Source: Haloglomus litoreum
GTDB taxonomy: Archaea > Halobacteriota > Halobacteria > Halobacteriales > Haloarculaceae
Length of the DNA stretch: 64,000 bases
Direction of reading: 5' to 3'
Assembly (NCBI RefSeq): GCF_029338515.1
Contig: NZ_CP119988.1
Span: forward strand, 3,844,001 to 3,908,000
Each line of letters opens with the position of its first letter. The stretch's first letter is position 1. The translations under genes were made by a program, and so were the position numbers. The notes beneath the pieces were generated by a model. The model was not told the origin of the DNA, ran no database searches, and saw only the letters and a program-made list of their open reading frames with translations. This document shows positions 7,438 to 15,427 of this stretch, one piece after another.

Positions 7438-8511
7438 ATGTCCATGCAGGCAGTGGTACTGGAGGCGTTCAAGGAACCGCTCGACGTGACGGAGGTCGAC
7501 CGACCGGAGCCGGATGTCGACGGGCTCGTGGCCCGGGTCGACGGCTGTGGGGTCTGTCGCAGTGACTGGCACTGCTGGCAGGGCGACTGGGACTGGTTCA
7601 ACTACCGCCCGGACCCGCCACACGTGCTGGGCCACGAACCGACAGGGACCGTCGTGAAGGTCGGCGAGGAGGTGGAGCGCTTCCGGGAGGGCGACAAGAT
7701 CGCGATCCCGTTCAACTTCGCGTGCGGGAAGTGCGACCTCTGCCGGAACGGCCACGAGAACATCTGCGAGAACCACATCGGCCTCGGCTTCATGAACGAG
7801 GCGCCCGGCGCGTTCGCCGAGGAGGTCCACATCCCGACCGCCGACATCAACGCCGTCCCGCTCCCGGACGGCATCGACACGGAGACGGCGGCCGGCATCG
7901 GCTGTCGCTTCATGACATCCTACCACGGGATGGCCCACCAGGGCGACGTGGGCAACGGCGAGGACGTCGTCGTCCACGGCCTGGGGGGCATCGGCCTCTC
8001 GGCCGTCCAGATCGCCAACGCGCTCGGCGCGAACGTCATCGGCGTCGACCTGATGGACGAGAAACTCGCGAAGGCCGAGGAGCTGGGCGCCGTCGCGACG
8101 GTCAACGCCAGAGAGATCGACGACCCCGCGAAGGAGGTCCGGGACATGACCGACGGCGGCGCGGACGTCTCCGTCGACGCGCTCGGCATCGCGACGACGT
8201 GCCAGAACGCCGTCCGCTCGCTCGGCAAGGGCGGCCGCCACGTCCAGATCGGCCTCACGACCTCCGAGGAGGAGGGGATGGTGCCGCTGCCGACCGACGA
8301 GTTCGTCGCGAAGGAGATCGAGTTCGTCGGCTCGCTGGGGCTGCAGCCCTCGAAGTACTCGGAGATGCTGTCGATGATCGAGACGGGCAAGCTCGACCCG
8401 ACCGCGCTCGTCGAGGAGACCATCGACATCCACCAGATCCCCGACCGGCTGGAGGCGATGACCGACTACGGGACGATGGGCATCCCGGTCTGTAACGACT
8501 TCACGGCGTAG
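7438..8511 (+). CDS. Zinc-dependent alcohol dehydrogenase
   Basis: 357 residues, medium-chain dehydrogenase/reductase. Catalytic zinc ligands are Cys40 (GVCRSDWH) and His66/Glu67 (LGHEPTG), and the structural zinc lobe has Cys96, Cys99, Cys102 and Cys110. The nucleotide-binding loop is GLGGIGLSAVQIA, followed by an acidic residue at the end of the second strand (VIGVDLMDEK), which favours NAD. Substrate unknown; cytoplasmic. The start ATG TCC ATG CAG at 7438 fits the family N-terminus (QAVVLEAF). The ORF is open upstream, but that extension has no family resemblance. The gene is divergent from purS. Confidence 0.92.
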   Translation: MSMQAVVLEAFKEPLDVTEVDRPEPDVDGLVARVDGCGVCRSDWHCWQGDWDWFNYRPDPPHVLGHEPTGTVVKVGEEVERFREGDKIAIPFNFACGKCDLCRNGHENICENHIGLGFMNEAPGAFAEEVHIPTADINAVPLPDGIDTETAAGIGCRFMTSYHGMAHQGDVGNGEDVVVHGLGGIGLSAVQIANALGANVIGVDLMDEKLAKAEELGAVATVNAREIDDPAKEVRDMTDGGADVSVDALGIATTCQNAVRSLGKGGRHVQIGLTTSEEEGMVPLPTDEFVAKEIEFVGSLGLQPSKYSEMLSMIETGKLDPTALVEETIDIHQIPDRLEAMTDYGTMGIPVCNDFTA

Positions 8512-8585
8512 GCCGTCGCCCTGTTCTGCCGCGCCGTGGGCCGGCTCCCCGGCTCCGGCGTCTTCCGCCGCACCGATAGCGGGGT

Positions 8586-8592
8586 GCTTTTG
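8586..8592 (+). promoter_or_regulatory. TATA-like element before the purU leader ORF
   Basis: GCTTTTG is centred 28 bases before the ATG at 8617. Leaderless transcription would start at that ATG, not at the purU GTG at 8649. Confidence 0.5.
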
Positions 8593-8616
8593 CCGGCGCG
8601 GCGGCTGTGGACGGGT

Positions 8617-8652
8617 ATGAGTTGCCCCACGCCCGCCGAGGTGGTCGCGTGA
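8617..8652 (+). CDS. Possible 11-codon leader ORF overlapping purU start
   Basis: ATG AGT TGC CCC ... GTC GCG TGA. The stop shares bases with the purU GTG (GCGTGACC). The ATG lies at the expected 5' end of a leaderless transcript, so it would be the first codon the ribosome meets, with GAGGTGG inside it available for purU. It could be a translated leader peptide or could mark a frameshifted purU 5' end. Confidence 0.4.
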   Translation: MSCPTPAEVVA

Positions 8653-9638
8653 CCCGCCACTACACGGAGATCGTCGTCGTTGGCGACGACAAGAAGGGGC
8701 TCATCGCCCGCGTCACGTCGCTGCTGTTCGAGCGCGGCATCAACATCGAGGATCTCGACCAGGCGGTCCGGGACGGTGTCTTCCGGATGACGCTCCACGT
8801 CGACACCTCGGAGATGGTCGTCAAGGACGAGACGCTCCGGGACGACCTCGACGAGCTGAGCGGCGAACTCGGCGTCGACATCCAGGTCCGGTTCCCGAGC
8901 GACCGCCAGACCGACCGCATCGCCGTCCTCGTGACGAAGGAGTCCCACTGCCTGGAGGCGCTGTTCCAGGCCCGCGAGGAGGGCGAACTCGACGCCGAGA
9001 TCAGCGTGGTCATCGGCAACCACGACGACCTCGAACCGCTCGCGGCCGAGCGCGGCGTCGATTTCCACGACATCGGTGACGAGAAGGGTGTCCCCGACGA
9101 GAACCGCCTCCTCGACCTCCTGGGGGAGTACGAGGTGGACCTCGTGGTGCTGGCGCGCTACATGCGCATCCTCAGCCCGAACGTCGTCTTCCGCTACGAG
9201 AGCCGCATCATCAACGTCCACCCCTCGCTGCTCCCGTCGTTCCCCGGCGCGGAGGCCTACCGGCAGGCCCGCGAGGAGGGCGTCCGGGTCGCCGGCGTCA
9301 CCGCGCACTACGTCACGACGGACCTCGACCAGGGGCCCATCATCACCCAGCGTGTCTTCGACGCGCCGGCCGGGGCCGAGGTCGAGGAGCTCGAACGCCG
9401 CGGACAGCCGCTCGAGGCCGCGGCCCTCGTCGAGGCCGTCCGCCTGCATCTGGACGACGCGGTGTCGGTCTACCACGGCCGGACGGAGTTCCGCGACGAC
9501 GTGGACCGCTCGCAGTACCAGCTCGGGCTGCCGGACGAGGCCGACGCGCTCCGGCCCAGCGAGCCCCGCGACGGCGCCGGGCTGGAGTACGACGTGGACG
9601 TGGACGTGCCGAGCGGGTCACCCTCCGAGGACGACTGA
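8649..9638 (+). CDS. purU: Formyltetrahydrofolate deformylase
   Basis: 329 residues. An N-terminal ACT domain (about 1-85, with GDDKKGLIARVTSLLFERGINIED) is followed by a formyl-transferase-fold hydrolase domain from about residue 88. Catalytic features are INVHPSLLPSFPGA (His of the Asn-His-Asp set) and DLDQGPIITQ (Asp). The enzyme hydrolyses 10-formyl-THF to formate and THF; formate feeds purine synthesis steps in many archaea, which fits the neighbouring pur genes. The C-terminus has an acidic tail after about residue 285. GTG 8649 matches the usual family start (TRHYTEIVVVGDDK); an in-frame GTG at 8607 lies upstream of the likely transcript start. Confidence 0.9.
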   Translation: MTRHYTEIVVVGDDKKGLIARVTSLLFERGINIEDLDQAVRDGVFRMTLHVDTSEMVVKDETLRDDLDELSGELGVDIQVRFPSDRQTDRIAVLVTKESHCLEALFQAREEGELDAEISVVIGNHDDLEPLAAERGVDFHDIGDEKGVPDENRLLDLLGEYEVDLVVLARYMRILSPNVVFRYESRIINVHPSLLPSFPGAEAYRQAREEGVRVAGVTAHYVTTDLDQGPIITQRVFDAPAGAEVEELERRGQPLEAAALVEAVRLHLDDAVSVYHGRTEFRDDVDRSQYQLGLPDEADALRPSEPRDGAGLEYDVDVDVPSGSPSEDD

Positions 9639-9657
9639 GGCCCGGCGCGGACGAGGA

Positions 9658-9666
9658 TTCAAATAC
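9658..9666 (+). promoter_or_regulatory. TATA box of hicBA
   Basis: TTCAAATAC lies about 25 bases before the hicB ATG at 9687; leaderless start expected. Confidence 0.5.
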
Positions 9667-9686
9667 GAACCCGCGCTAGCCGGCGT

Positions 9687-9935
9687 ATGAGCACCGGGCG
9701 CGAGATCCGCCTCGTCGAGAACGAGGACGGCTGGTGGACGGCCATCGACGAGGCGACGGGTGTCGCCAGTCAGGGCGAGACACGGGAGGCGGCGCTGGAG
9801 AACCTCGACGAGGCGGTGGCGTTGCACGAAGGGGGCGGAGACCCCATCGAGGACGAGGAAGCCTTCCTCCGCGAGGTGGGCATCGACCCGGACGATGTCG
9901 AGGAGACGAAGGACCTCCCCGAGTTCATGCAGTGA
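9687..9935 (+). CDS. hicB: HicB-like antitoxin
   Basis: 82 residues with the HicB partial RNase-H-like fold: REIRLVENEDGWWTAID, then VASQGETREAALENLDEAVALH, as in the HicB/UPF0150 family. It is expected to bind and neutralise HicA. No separate DNA-binding domain is obvious in the acidic C-terminal third (DPDDVEETKDLPEF). Its TGA overlaps the hicA GTG (CAGTGAGT), so the pair is translationally coupled with the antitoxin made first. Confidence 0.88.
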   Translation: MSTGREIRLVENEDGWWTAIDEATGVASQGETREAALENLDEAVALHEGGGDPIEDEEAFLREVGIDPDDVEETKDLPEFMQ

Positions 9936-10180
9936 GTCGGCCGACCGACTTCTCCGGGCGGGACCTGATAGCGGTCCTCCGGAAGCACGACTTCAGACCA
10001 GTCGGCCGCACGGGGAGCCACGTCCGACTCCGATACGAGCATCCCGAAACCGACGAGGTACGCCTCGTCTCGGTCCCGATGCACGACCGAATCAGGGAAG
10101 GGACCCTGCGGAACATCGCCGACCAGTGCGGCGCCGACGACTTCGACGCCTGGTGCCGGTGGATAGACGACCACCGCTGA
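9932..10180 (+). CDS. hicA: HicA-like toxin (mRNA interferase)
   Basis: 82 residues, HicA/YcfA family with a small dsRBD-like fold. The catalytic histidine is in TGSHVRLRY, preceded by DLIAVLRKHDFRPVGR, and VSVPMHDRIREGTLRNI is the usual second half. The family cleaves mRNA when not bound by HicB. GTG 9932 is the only start giving the family N-terminus and overlaps the hicB stop. The pair looks intact; it is a chromosomal type II toxin-antitoxin system between purU and purC. Confidence 0.88.
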   Translation: MSRPTDFSGRDLIAVLRKHDFRPVGRTGSHVRLRYEHPETDEVRLVSVPMHDRIREGTLRNIADQCGADDFDAWCRWIDDHR

Positions 10181-10201
10181 CCCGCGACCGCCGACCCGCC
10201 G

Positions 10202-11266
10202 CTACAGGTCCCGCACGCGCTCGACCGCCTCGGCCAGCGAGGGCGCGTCGAACAGGTCCCGACCGAGGTAGGCGTTCGCGCCGCCGCAGTACAGGTCGCT
10301 CATCGCCTGCACGACATTCTCGGGGAGCGGCTCGGGGTCGCGCTCGCAGAGGTCGCGCCAGTCGGCCACGTCCTCGGCCTTCGCGCGTGCTTTGGCCTCG
10401 TCGACGGCCGCGACCCACTCGGGCTGTTCGCGCCTGTGGTACTGGCGGACGACCTCCTTCGAGACCTGCTGGCCGTCGTAGGAGAAGCGGTTCTCGTCGA
10501 ACGTGCCGACCACGTCGGCGACGCGGACCTCGCCGTCGACGTAGATGCACTCGATCTTGCCGTCCTCGTGTTTCAGCCCCGCGTCGGCGGCGCGCTCGGT
10601 GACGAGGCGGTTGACCGTGCGGGCGGTCTCCTCCAGCTCCTCGATGTCGGCGGCGCCGGCGATGCGGTCGGCTTCGTCCTGCGAGAGGTAGCGGTCGGAC
10701 TCCTCGAACTTCGTCGAGAACTCGACCACGGCCTCGGGCAGATCGACGGCCTCCTCGGGCCAGTCGTCGATGTCGAGGCCGAAGTCGGCGGGGTCGGCGC
10801 GTCCCCGGAGCGAGGAGCCGACCGGGACGGTGTTCCGGAAGACGATCTCCAGCGGGACGACGTAGTTCTCGCCGGCCTCTGCGTGGAACGCGTCGTAGTC
10901 GTAGGTGCGACCCTCGTGCGGGAGGTCCGGCACACGGGAGAGGTCGATTGCCATCTCGCGCGGGGGGTCGGCGGCCTCATCGAGCGCGACGACCTCGCCG
11001 TCGCTGCTCACGGCTTCGCCGTTCGCCCGGGGCGTCTTCGACGCCCCGCTGACGACCCCGCGGTAGTGGGTCGGGACGCCCTCGGCCTCGAGCAGTTCGA
11101 AGTTGGCGGCGCCCATCGCACAGAGCGAGGCCCCCTTGCCGGGGATGGGGTCGGGCATCTTCCCCCAGTCGAAGACGGAGTAGTCGTCGGTGAAGGCGAA
11201 CCGGCCGCGGCCGACGGCATCGGGCGTCGCGGCCTCCTCGATGACGAACTCCTTGACGCTGGTCAT
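10202..11266 (-). CDS. purC: Phosphoribosylaminoimidazole-succinocarboxamide synthase
   Basis: 354 residues. SAICAR synthetase joins CAIR and aspartate using ATP in the de novo purine pathway. The N-terminal part has the family's [27 protein letters not shown], and the ATP/substrate region includes [23 protein letters not shown] and [11 protein letters not shown]. It is longer than bacterial PurC because of an archaeal C-terminal extension (after about residue 290). ATG 11266 is chosen because the family starts MTSVKEF; the ORF is open nine codons further. It is convergent with hicA. Confidence 0.93.
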   Translation of the reverse strand: MTSVKEFVIEEAATPDAVGRGRFAFTDDYSVFDWGKMPDPIPGKGASLCAMGAANFELLEAEGVPTHYRGVVSGASKTPRANGEAVSSDGEVVALDEAADPPREMAIDLSRVPDLPHEGRTYDYDAFHAEAGENYVVPLEIVFRNTVPVGSSLRGRADPADFGLDIDDWPEEAVDLPEAVVEFSTKFEESDRYLSQDEADRIAGAADIEELEETARTVNRLVTERAADAGLKHEDGKIECIYVDGEVRVADVVGTFDENRFSYDGQQVSKEVVRQYHRREQPEWVAAVDEAKARAKAEDVADWRDLCERDPEPLPENVVQAMSDLYCGGANAYLGRDLFDAPSLAEAVERVRDL

Positions 11267-11381
11267 GCGCGGGGGGTCGCGGTCGGTCGGCAAGGGGTTT
11301 CCCCTTCGGCGTGGGCTACCGACGCGCCCACGGCCGCCGATACCGGGGTGCTTTTCGACCTGCCGGCCCTACCGGCGGACG

Positions 11382-11969
11382 ATGACCGACTCGGAGGCGG
11401 CGACGGCCGCGACGGCAGCAGGCGACGCCGGCGCACCCGACGACGACGCCTACTCCGGGCTGTTCGGGGCGTTCCCGTACGCCTTCCGGCGGACCGACTC
11501 GCGCCTGTGCAAGCTGTACGTCGTCGTCGGGGGCCTGCTCGGCGGCCTGCTCGCCCTGTTCTTCGGCCTCGCGCTCGTCGTACAGGTGTTCAACACCCTC
11601 TCGGGGACGGGCGGGACGTTCACCTTCTCGCGGGCGTTCTTCCTGCTGATCGGGCTGTTCGTCGTCGGGCCGGTGCTGGCGCCGGTCCTGCTGGTCGCGC
11701 GACGACACCGGCGGTCGGGGAGCGACCCCCGCTACGACCGGCTGCTCGCCGCGTCAGGGGGCCTGTTCCTGGTGTCGCTCTATCTCGGCATCATCGCCTC
11801 CATCCCGCCGCAGTTCGTCCTCGACGGCGAGACCATCACCCGGACGCCGCCGTCGGGGCTGCTGGCGCCGCTGGTCGCGGTGCTGTACGCCATCCCCTCG
11901 GTCGCGTCGGTGCTGATCCCGCTCGCGGCCGCAGCCGGCATCTACGGCGCACACCGATACGCCCGCTGA
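11382..11969 (+). CDS. Hypothetical membrane protein, four spans
   Basis: 195 residues, not recognised. After a 40-residue acidic Ala/Asp-rich cytoplasmic start there are about four hydrophobic spans (about 46-70, 84-106, 127-147 and 163-190) with a basic loop RRHRRSGSDPRY between the second and third. A CTTTT box at 11351-11355 stands 27-30 bases before the ATG and fixes the start; the ORF is open 64 codons upstream. It may be co-directional with the HPP-UspA gene, but that gene has its own TATA box. Confidence 0.75.
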   Translation: MTDSEAATAATAAGDAGAPDDDAYSGLFGAFPYAFRRTDSRLCKLYVVVGGLLGGLLALFFGLALVVQVFNTLSGTGGTFTFSRAFFLLIGLFVVGPVLAPVLLVARRHRRSGSDPRYDRLLAASGGLFLVSLYLGIIASIPPQFVLDGETITRTPPSGLLAPLVAVLYAIPSVASVLIPLAAAAGIYGAHRYAR

Positions 11970-12024
11970 CGCGTGGCAGACGTCGGCGGAACGGTTTACT
12001 GCGGCGAACCGCACGTCCCCAGCC

Positions 12025-13614
12025 ATGCAGGACGACCTCCCGGGGCGGCTCCGGTCGGCGTGGCGCCGTCTGCGGCGGCTGGAACGGCGCGAGATCCGGG
12101 GGTTCCGCGCGTGGCTGGAGCACACGAACAACCTCATCCACCTGTCGGCGCTGCTGTTCGTCCCGCTGTTGATGGGGGCGGTCACGTTCCTGTCGGGCGA
12201 GCTCCAGCAGATCTCCTTCCTCCTGTTCCCGCCGCTGGCCTCGGGGACGTACACACTGTTCTACGACCCGGACGGGGCGTTCGCCTCGCCACGGCGGTTC
12301 GTCGGCGGGATCACCTTCGGCGCGGTCGCCGGGCTGGTCGCGGTCAACGTCGCCGCCGCGTTCCAGCACACGACCGTCGACGGACTGCAGGTCACGCCCA
12401 CGAGCGCCGCACTGGCGGTGTTCCTGGCGGGGGCTGGAACCTGGGCGCTGGACCTCGAGGAGCCGTCGGCGTTCTCGACGGCGCTGCTGGTGCTGGTGAC
12501 GGGGACCGACCGCCTGACGTACGTCGTGAGCGTCGCCACCTCCAGCCTCCTCGTCGCCGGTGTCTTCCTCCTGTGGCGCGAGCGCTTCTTCGACCGGCGG
12601 GCGCGCTACCTCTACACCTCGACCCGCGGCGACGACCGCGTCCTCGTGCCCGTTCGCGGCGCACACCCGGGCGAGACCGCCCGCCTCGGCGCGCGCATCG
12701 CCGCCGCCCACGAGGGCGCGAAGGTCGTACTGCTGGGACTGCTCGACCCCGAGGCGTTCGCCGCCGCGGCCGACGCACCCGAGACGGACGCCCCGGACGA
12801 CCGCATCGCCGTCCTCGACGACGACGGGGCGACGGGCGAGCGCGACGCGACAGCGGGTGGACGGACGGTCACGGCCGCGGGCGCGGACGACACCTCGCCC
12901 GACGAGGCGACCGTCGACGGGGCGGTCGCCGACGGTGCCGGTGACGCGCTGGCCGAGCAGCTCGCGACCGCCGCCTCGGCGATGGACCTCGAATCGCGCG
13001 CGGCCGACATCGAGACGACCTACGGGGTCCCCGCGGAGGTGCTGGTCGCCGAGACAACCCCCGAGACGCCGGGGCGCGCCATCGTGCAGGCGGCCCACGA
13101 CACGAACTGCGACCTCATCGTCACCCCCTACGAGACCGATGGCGACCGGCTGGCGCCGCACATCCACGAACTGTTCCACAGCGACACGGACACCCTGGTC
13201 CATCGCTGTGCCGACCCCGAGGACCCGTCCGGTGGCGAGTGGCGTGACGTGCTGGTCCCGGTCCGCCGCGCCGGCGACGTGGCCCACAAGATGATCGACT
13301 TCGCCACCCGGCTCGCCGGCGACGTCGGCCGCGTGTCGGTCTGCAAGTGCATCGGAAGCGAGCGCGAGCGGGCCGACGCGGAGCGGATGCTGGGCAACCT
13401 GGCCGAGACCGCCGACGGCGGCGTCGAGACGCGGGTCGCCCGCGACGACATCGTCGAGTTCCTCACCCGCGTCTCCGCGAGCTACGACCTCGTCATCATC
13501 GGCTCGTCCTCGGACCGCTCGACCGCGTCGCGGTTCGTGTCGCGACCGACGTTCGAGCGCGTGGACGAACTGGACTGCGATTTCGCGATCCTGGACCGGA
13601 ACTTCAGGTTCTAG
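12025..13614 (+). CDS. HPP-domain membrane protein fused to universal stress (UspA) domains
   Basis: 529 residues. Residues about 35-190 carry four to five membrane spans of the HPP family (LLFVPLLMGAVTFLSGE, LLFPPLASGTYTLFYDP, SAALAVFLAGAGTWAL). From about 205 on there is UspA-like sequence (DDRVLVPVRGAHPGETARLGARIAAAHEGAKVVLLGLL), an acidic Ala/Asp/Thr linker (about 250-310), and a second Usp half (DVLVPVRRAGDVAHKM ... YDLVIIGSSSDRST). The HPP domain is known in nitrite-transport proteins and in CBS-fused membrane proteins; here the Usp domains may bind nucleotide and regulate it. A GGTTTACTG box lies about 30 bases before the ATG. Function is inferred from architecture. Confidence 0.8.
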   Translation: MQDDLPGRLRSAWRRLRRLERREIRGFRAWLEHTNNLIHLSALLFVPLLMGAVTFLSGELQQISFLLFPPLASGTYTLFYDPDGAFASPRRFVGGITFGAVAGLVAVNVAAAFQHTTVDGLQVTPTSAALAVFLAGAGTWALDLEEPSAFSTALLVLVTGTDRLTYVVSVATSSLLVAGVFLLWRERFFDRRARYLYTSTRGDDRVLVPVRGAHPGETARLGARIAAAHEGAKVVLLGLLDPEAFAAAADAPETDAPDDRIAVLDDDGATGERDATAGGRTVTAAGADDTSPDEATVDGAVADGAGDALAEQLATAASAMDLESRAADIETTYGVPAEVLVAETTPETPGRAIVQAAHDTNCDLIVTPYETDGDRLAPHIHELFHSDTDTLVHRCADPEDPSGGEWRDVLVPVRRAGDVAHKMIDFATRLAGDVGRVSVCKCIGSERERADAERMLGNLAETADGGVETRVARDDIVEFLTRVSASYDLVIIGSSSDRSTASRFVSRPTFERVDELDCDFAILDRNFRF

Positions 13615-13804
13615 ACCACCCTGTCAGCCACAGCCGGACCCGATGGACGGGGAGCAACCGTCGCCCCCGACCTCGGGAGACCGGACCACCCCGAAGCCCT
13701 CGCAGGTGGTAACCGAAAGCACCGAATGGATAGGAGATAGACGCCATTCATGAGATATACTAAAATTTTCGCGTATATCAACCACACCGACAGGAAACGG
13801 GCGT

Positions 13805-14593
13805 CTAGCAGAAGTTCTGTGTCGCGTACACCGACCCATCGACGATGACGATGCCGATACCCTGGCGGGTGAAGCGCTCCTTCAGGATGGCCTCGCGGTG
13901 GCCCTCGGAGTTCATCCACTCGCGGACGACGTGGTCGGCGAGGGTCCGCTCGGTCGCCGCCAGGCCGCCGCCACGGGTCAGGTAGATGTTCTCGCCGCCG
14001 TTGCAGTCGATGCCGAAGCGGCTGTAGCGATCCGAGACCGTCTCGCCGTCCGGCCCCTCGTGGGCGAAGTAGTCCCGGTCGTGCATATCCCGGGAGTGGA
14101 AGGCGGCCACGGCGGCCAAGTCGGCGTCGTAGTCGAGCGGGTCGAGGCCGTTCGCGGCCCGGCGCTCGTTCACCTCCTCGGCGACGAGGTGCTCGACGCG
14201 GGTCTCGTTGAGGCCGTCCCCGGCGGCCGCGCCCGGCCCGGGGGCCGCGAACACGACCAGCAGCGCCGCGACCAGGACCACGAGCAGGCTTCCAGCAGCC
14301 ATGTACGCGCCGCTCCGGGATGGCGTCAGGAGCTCGCGCCAGCCCGGGTCCTCGCGGGCTGTGCCCGCTGTGGTGCTGTCCTCGCGGGCTGTACCCGCTG
14401 TGGTACCGCCCTCGCGGATCGGCTCCCTCGCGGGACCGTCGAGGTCGATGATCCAGCCGCCCGTCCGCTCGGCGTCGAGCCCGGGGCAGTCGTGTGCGTC
14501 GGTCGGCCGGTGGGCCGCACAGACCGGCCGTCCGCAGTGGGGACAGGCGGCCGTGACGGACGTCTCCCGGCCACAGACGACGCAATCGGCCAT
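13805..14593 (-). CDS. Zinc-finger / membrane-anchored CAP (SCP/PR1) domain protein
   Basis: 262 residues. An N-terminal AN1-like zinc finger has Cys/His pairs CVVCGRE, CPHCGRPVCAAHR and HDC (residues 4-36). A linker with a duplicated TTAGTARED unit (about 64-82) follows, then one membrane span (about 97-117), then a CAP domain (about 128-262) with HSRDMHDRDYFAH and DHVVREWMNSEGHREAI, which hold the usual His/Glu cavity residues. The CAP domain should be outside the cell and the zinc finger inside. ATG 14593 is supported by a TATA-like CTTTTGACCC 27 bases upstream. The role of archaeal CAP proteins is poorly known. Confidence 0.83.
   Translation of the reverse strand: MADCVVCGRETSVTAACPHCGRPVCAAHRPTDAHDCPGLDAERTGGWIIDLDGPAREPIREGGTTAGTAREDSTTAGTAREDPGWRELLTPSRSGAYMAAGSLLVVLVAALLVVFAAPGPGAAAGDGLNETRVEHLVAEEVNERRAANGLDPLDYDADLAAVAAFHSRDMHDRDYFAHEGPDGETVSDRYSRFGIDCNGGENIYLTRGGGLAATERTLADHVVREWMNSEGHREAILKERFTRQGIGIVIVDGSVYATQNFC
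14351..14410. repeat. Two 30-bp tandem repeats inside the CAP gene
   Basis: Bases 14351-14380 and 14381-14410 are near-identical in-frame copies that encode the TTAGTARED linker units, a coding minisatellite. Confidence 0.9.
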
Positions 14594-15427
14594 GGACCGG
14601 AGTAGGGACTCACGGGTCAAAAGCGGCGCGCCACAGCCCTCTACGGGGCGACAGGACCACCGGCACACGACACCTGATGGTCGGCACCCGAGCGACGGGG
14701 TTGCTATCTCCAGTTGAAAGACAAGTGGTCCCCGTGTTTATTAGGTACCAGGCCACATCCCAGGGTGCGGGATACCCGTCCGCCTCTGACCCCACATCGG
14801 GCGCGGGAGCCCGCATCGTAGCATCCGAGGCCGCGCGCGGTCGGGGAGGCGTCGCCCACACGGCGCTACACCCCTCCGGGGAGATGGATGCTTCCGGTAC
14901 CTTCGCCATCGAGAGCGACGGTTCTGGACGCCGTGAACTGCGGCACCGGGGCCGACGACACCCAGCATCTGATACCAGCGGTGACCGGATCTCGGACGAC
15001 TCCCGCGACCGACGTGACGACCGCTCACCGGCCGAGCAGCTCTCGGACGGGAGAACGGGCAGCCGGTTGGGGGGGAGAGAAGCCGGTGTCACGGCTGCCC
15101 ACGTCATACGTTACCACCCTGAGGGCTTAATTCCGTCGGTCCTGCGTCAGAAACGCCTGCGAACCGGCGGAGCGACGGCTCGACTCCCCGCCACCGCGAT
15201 CCAGTCACGCAGTTCTCTTCCGGGCGTTCTGCGGTCGCGGGCACGGCTAATCGAGCGTTCCGTCCGGATCGCTTCCCGGCGGAACCCGTCGCGACGACAC
15301 GGACGCACCGAGGGCCGGGACCCCTGGAACAGGCCGGCGATGGCACGGTGACCGAGGGAGGCCCCACCCTGTCCACCGGACTCGACCGGCCGGGCCGATC
15401 CGGTAGCCAACAGGGCCTGAACGGAGG
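14594..15427. other. 834-bp region without a convincing gene
   Basis: Several overlapping open frames exist (the longest 224 codons, plus strand), but they show Arg/Ser/Pro-rich shadow composition, no acidic bias and no recognised family. Visible elements are TATA-like GTTTATTAGG at 14736-14745 and GGCTTAATTCC at 15125-15135, neither followed at about 27 bases by a persuasive start. It may hold an RNA gene or a decayed gene. Confidence 0.5.

Noticed and set aside
14677-15351. 224-codon plus-strand frame in the gap after the CAP gene
   Set aside because: Arg/Ser/Gly-rich product without acidic bias, no recognised motif and no ribosome site or promoter at the right distance.
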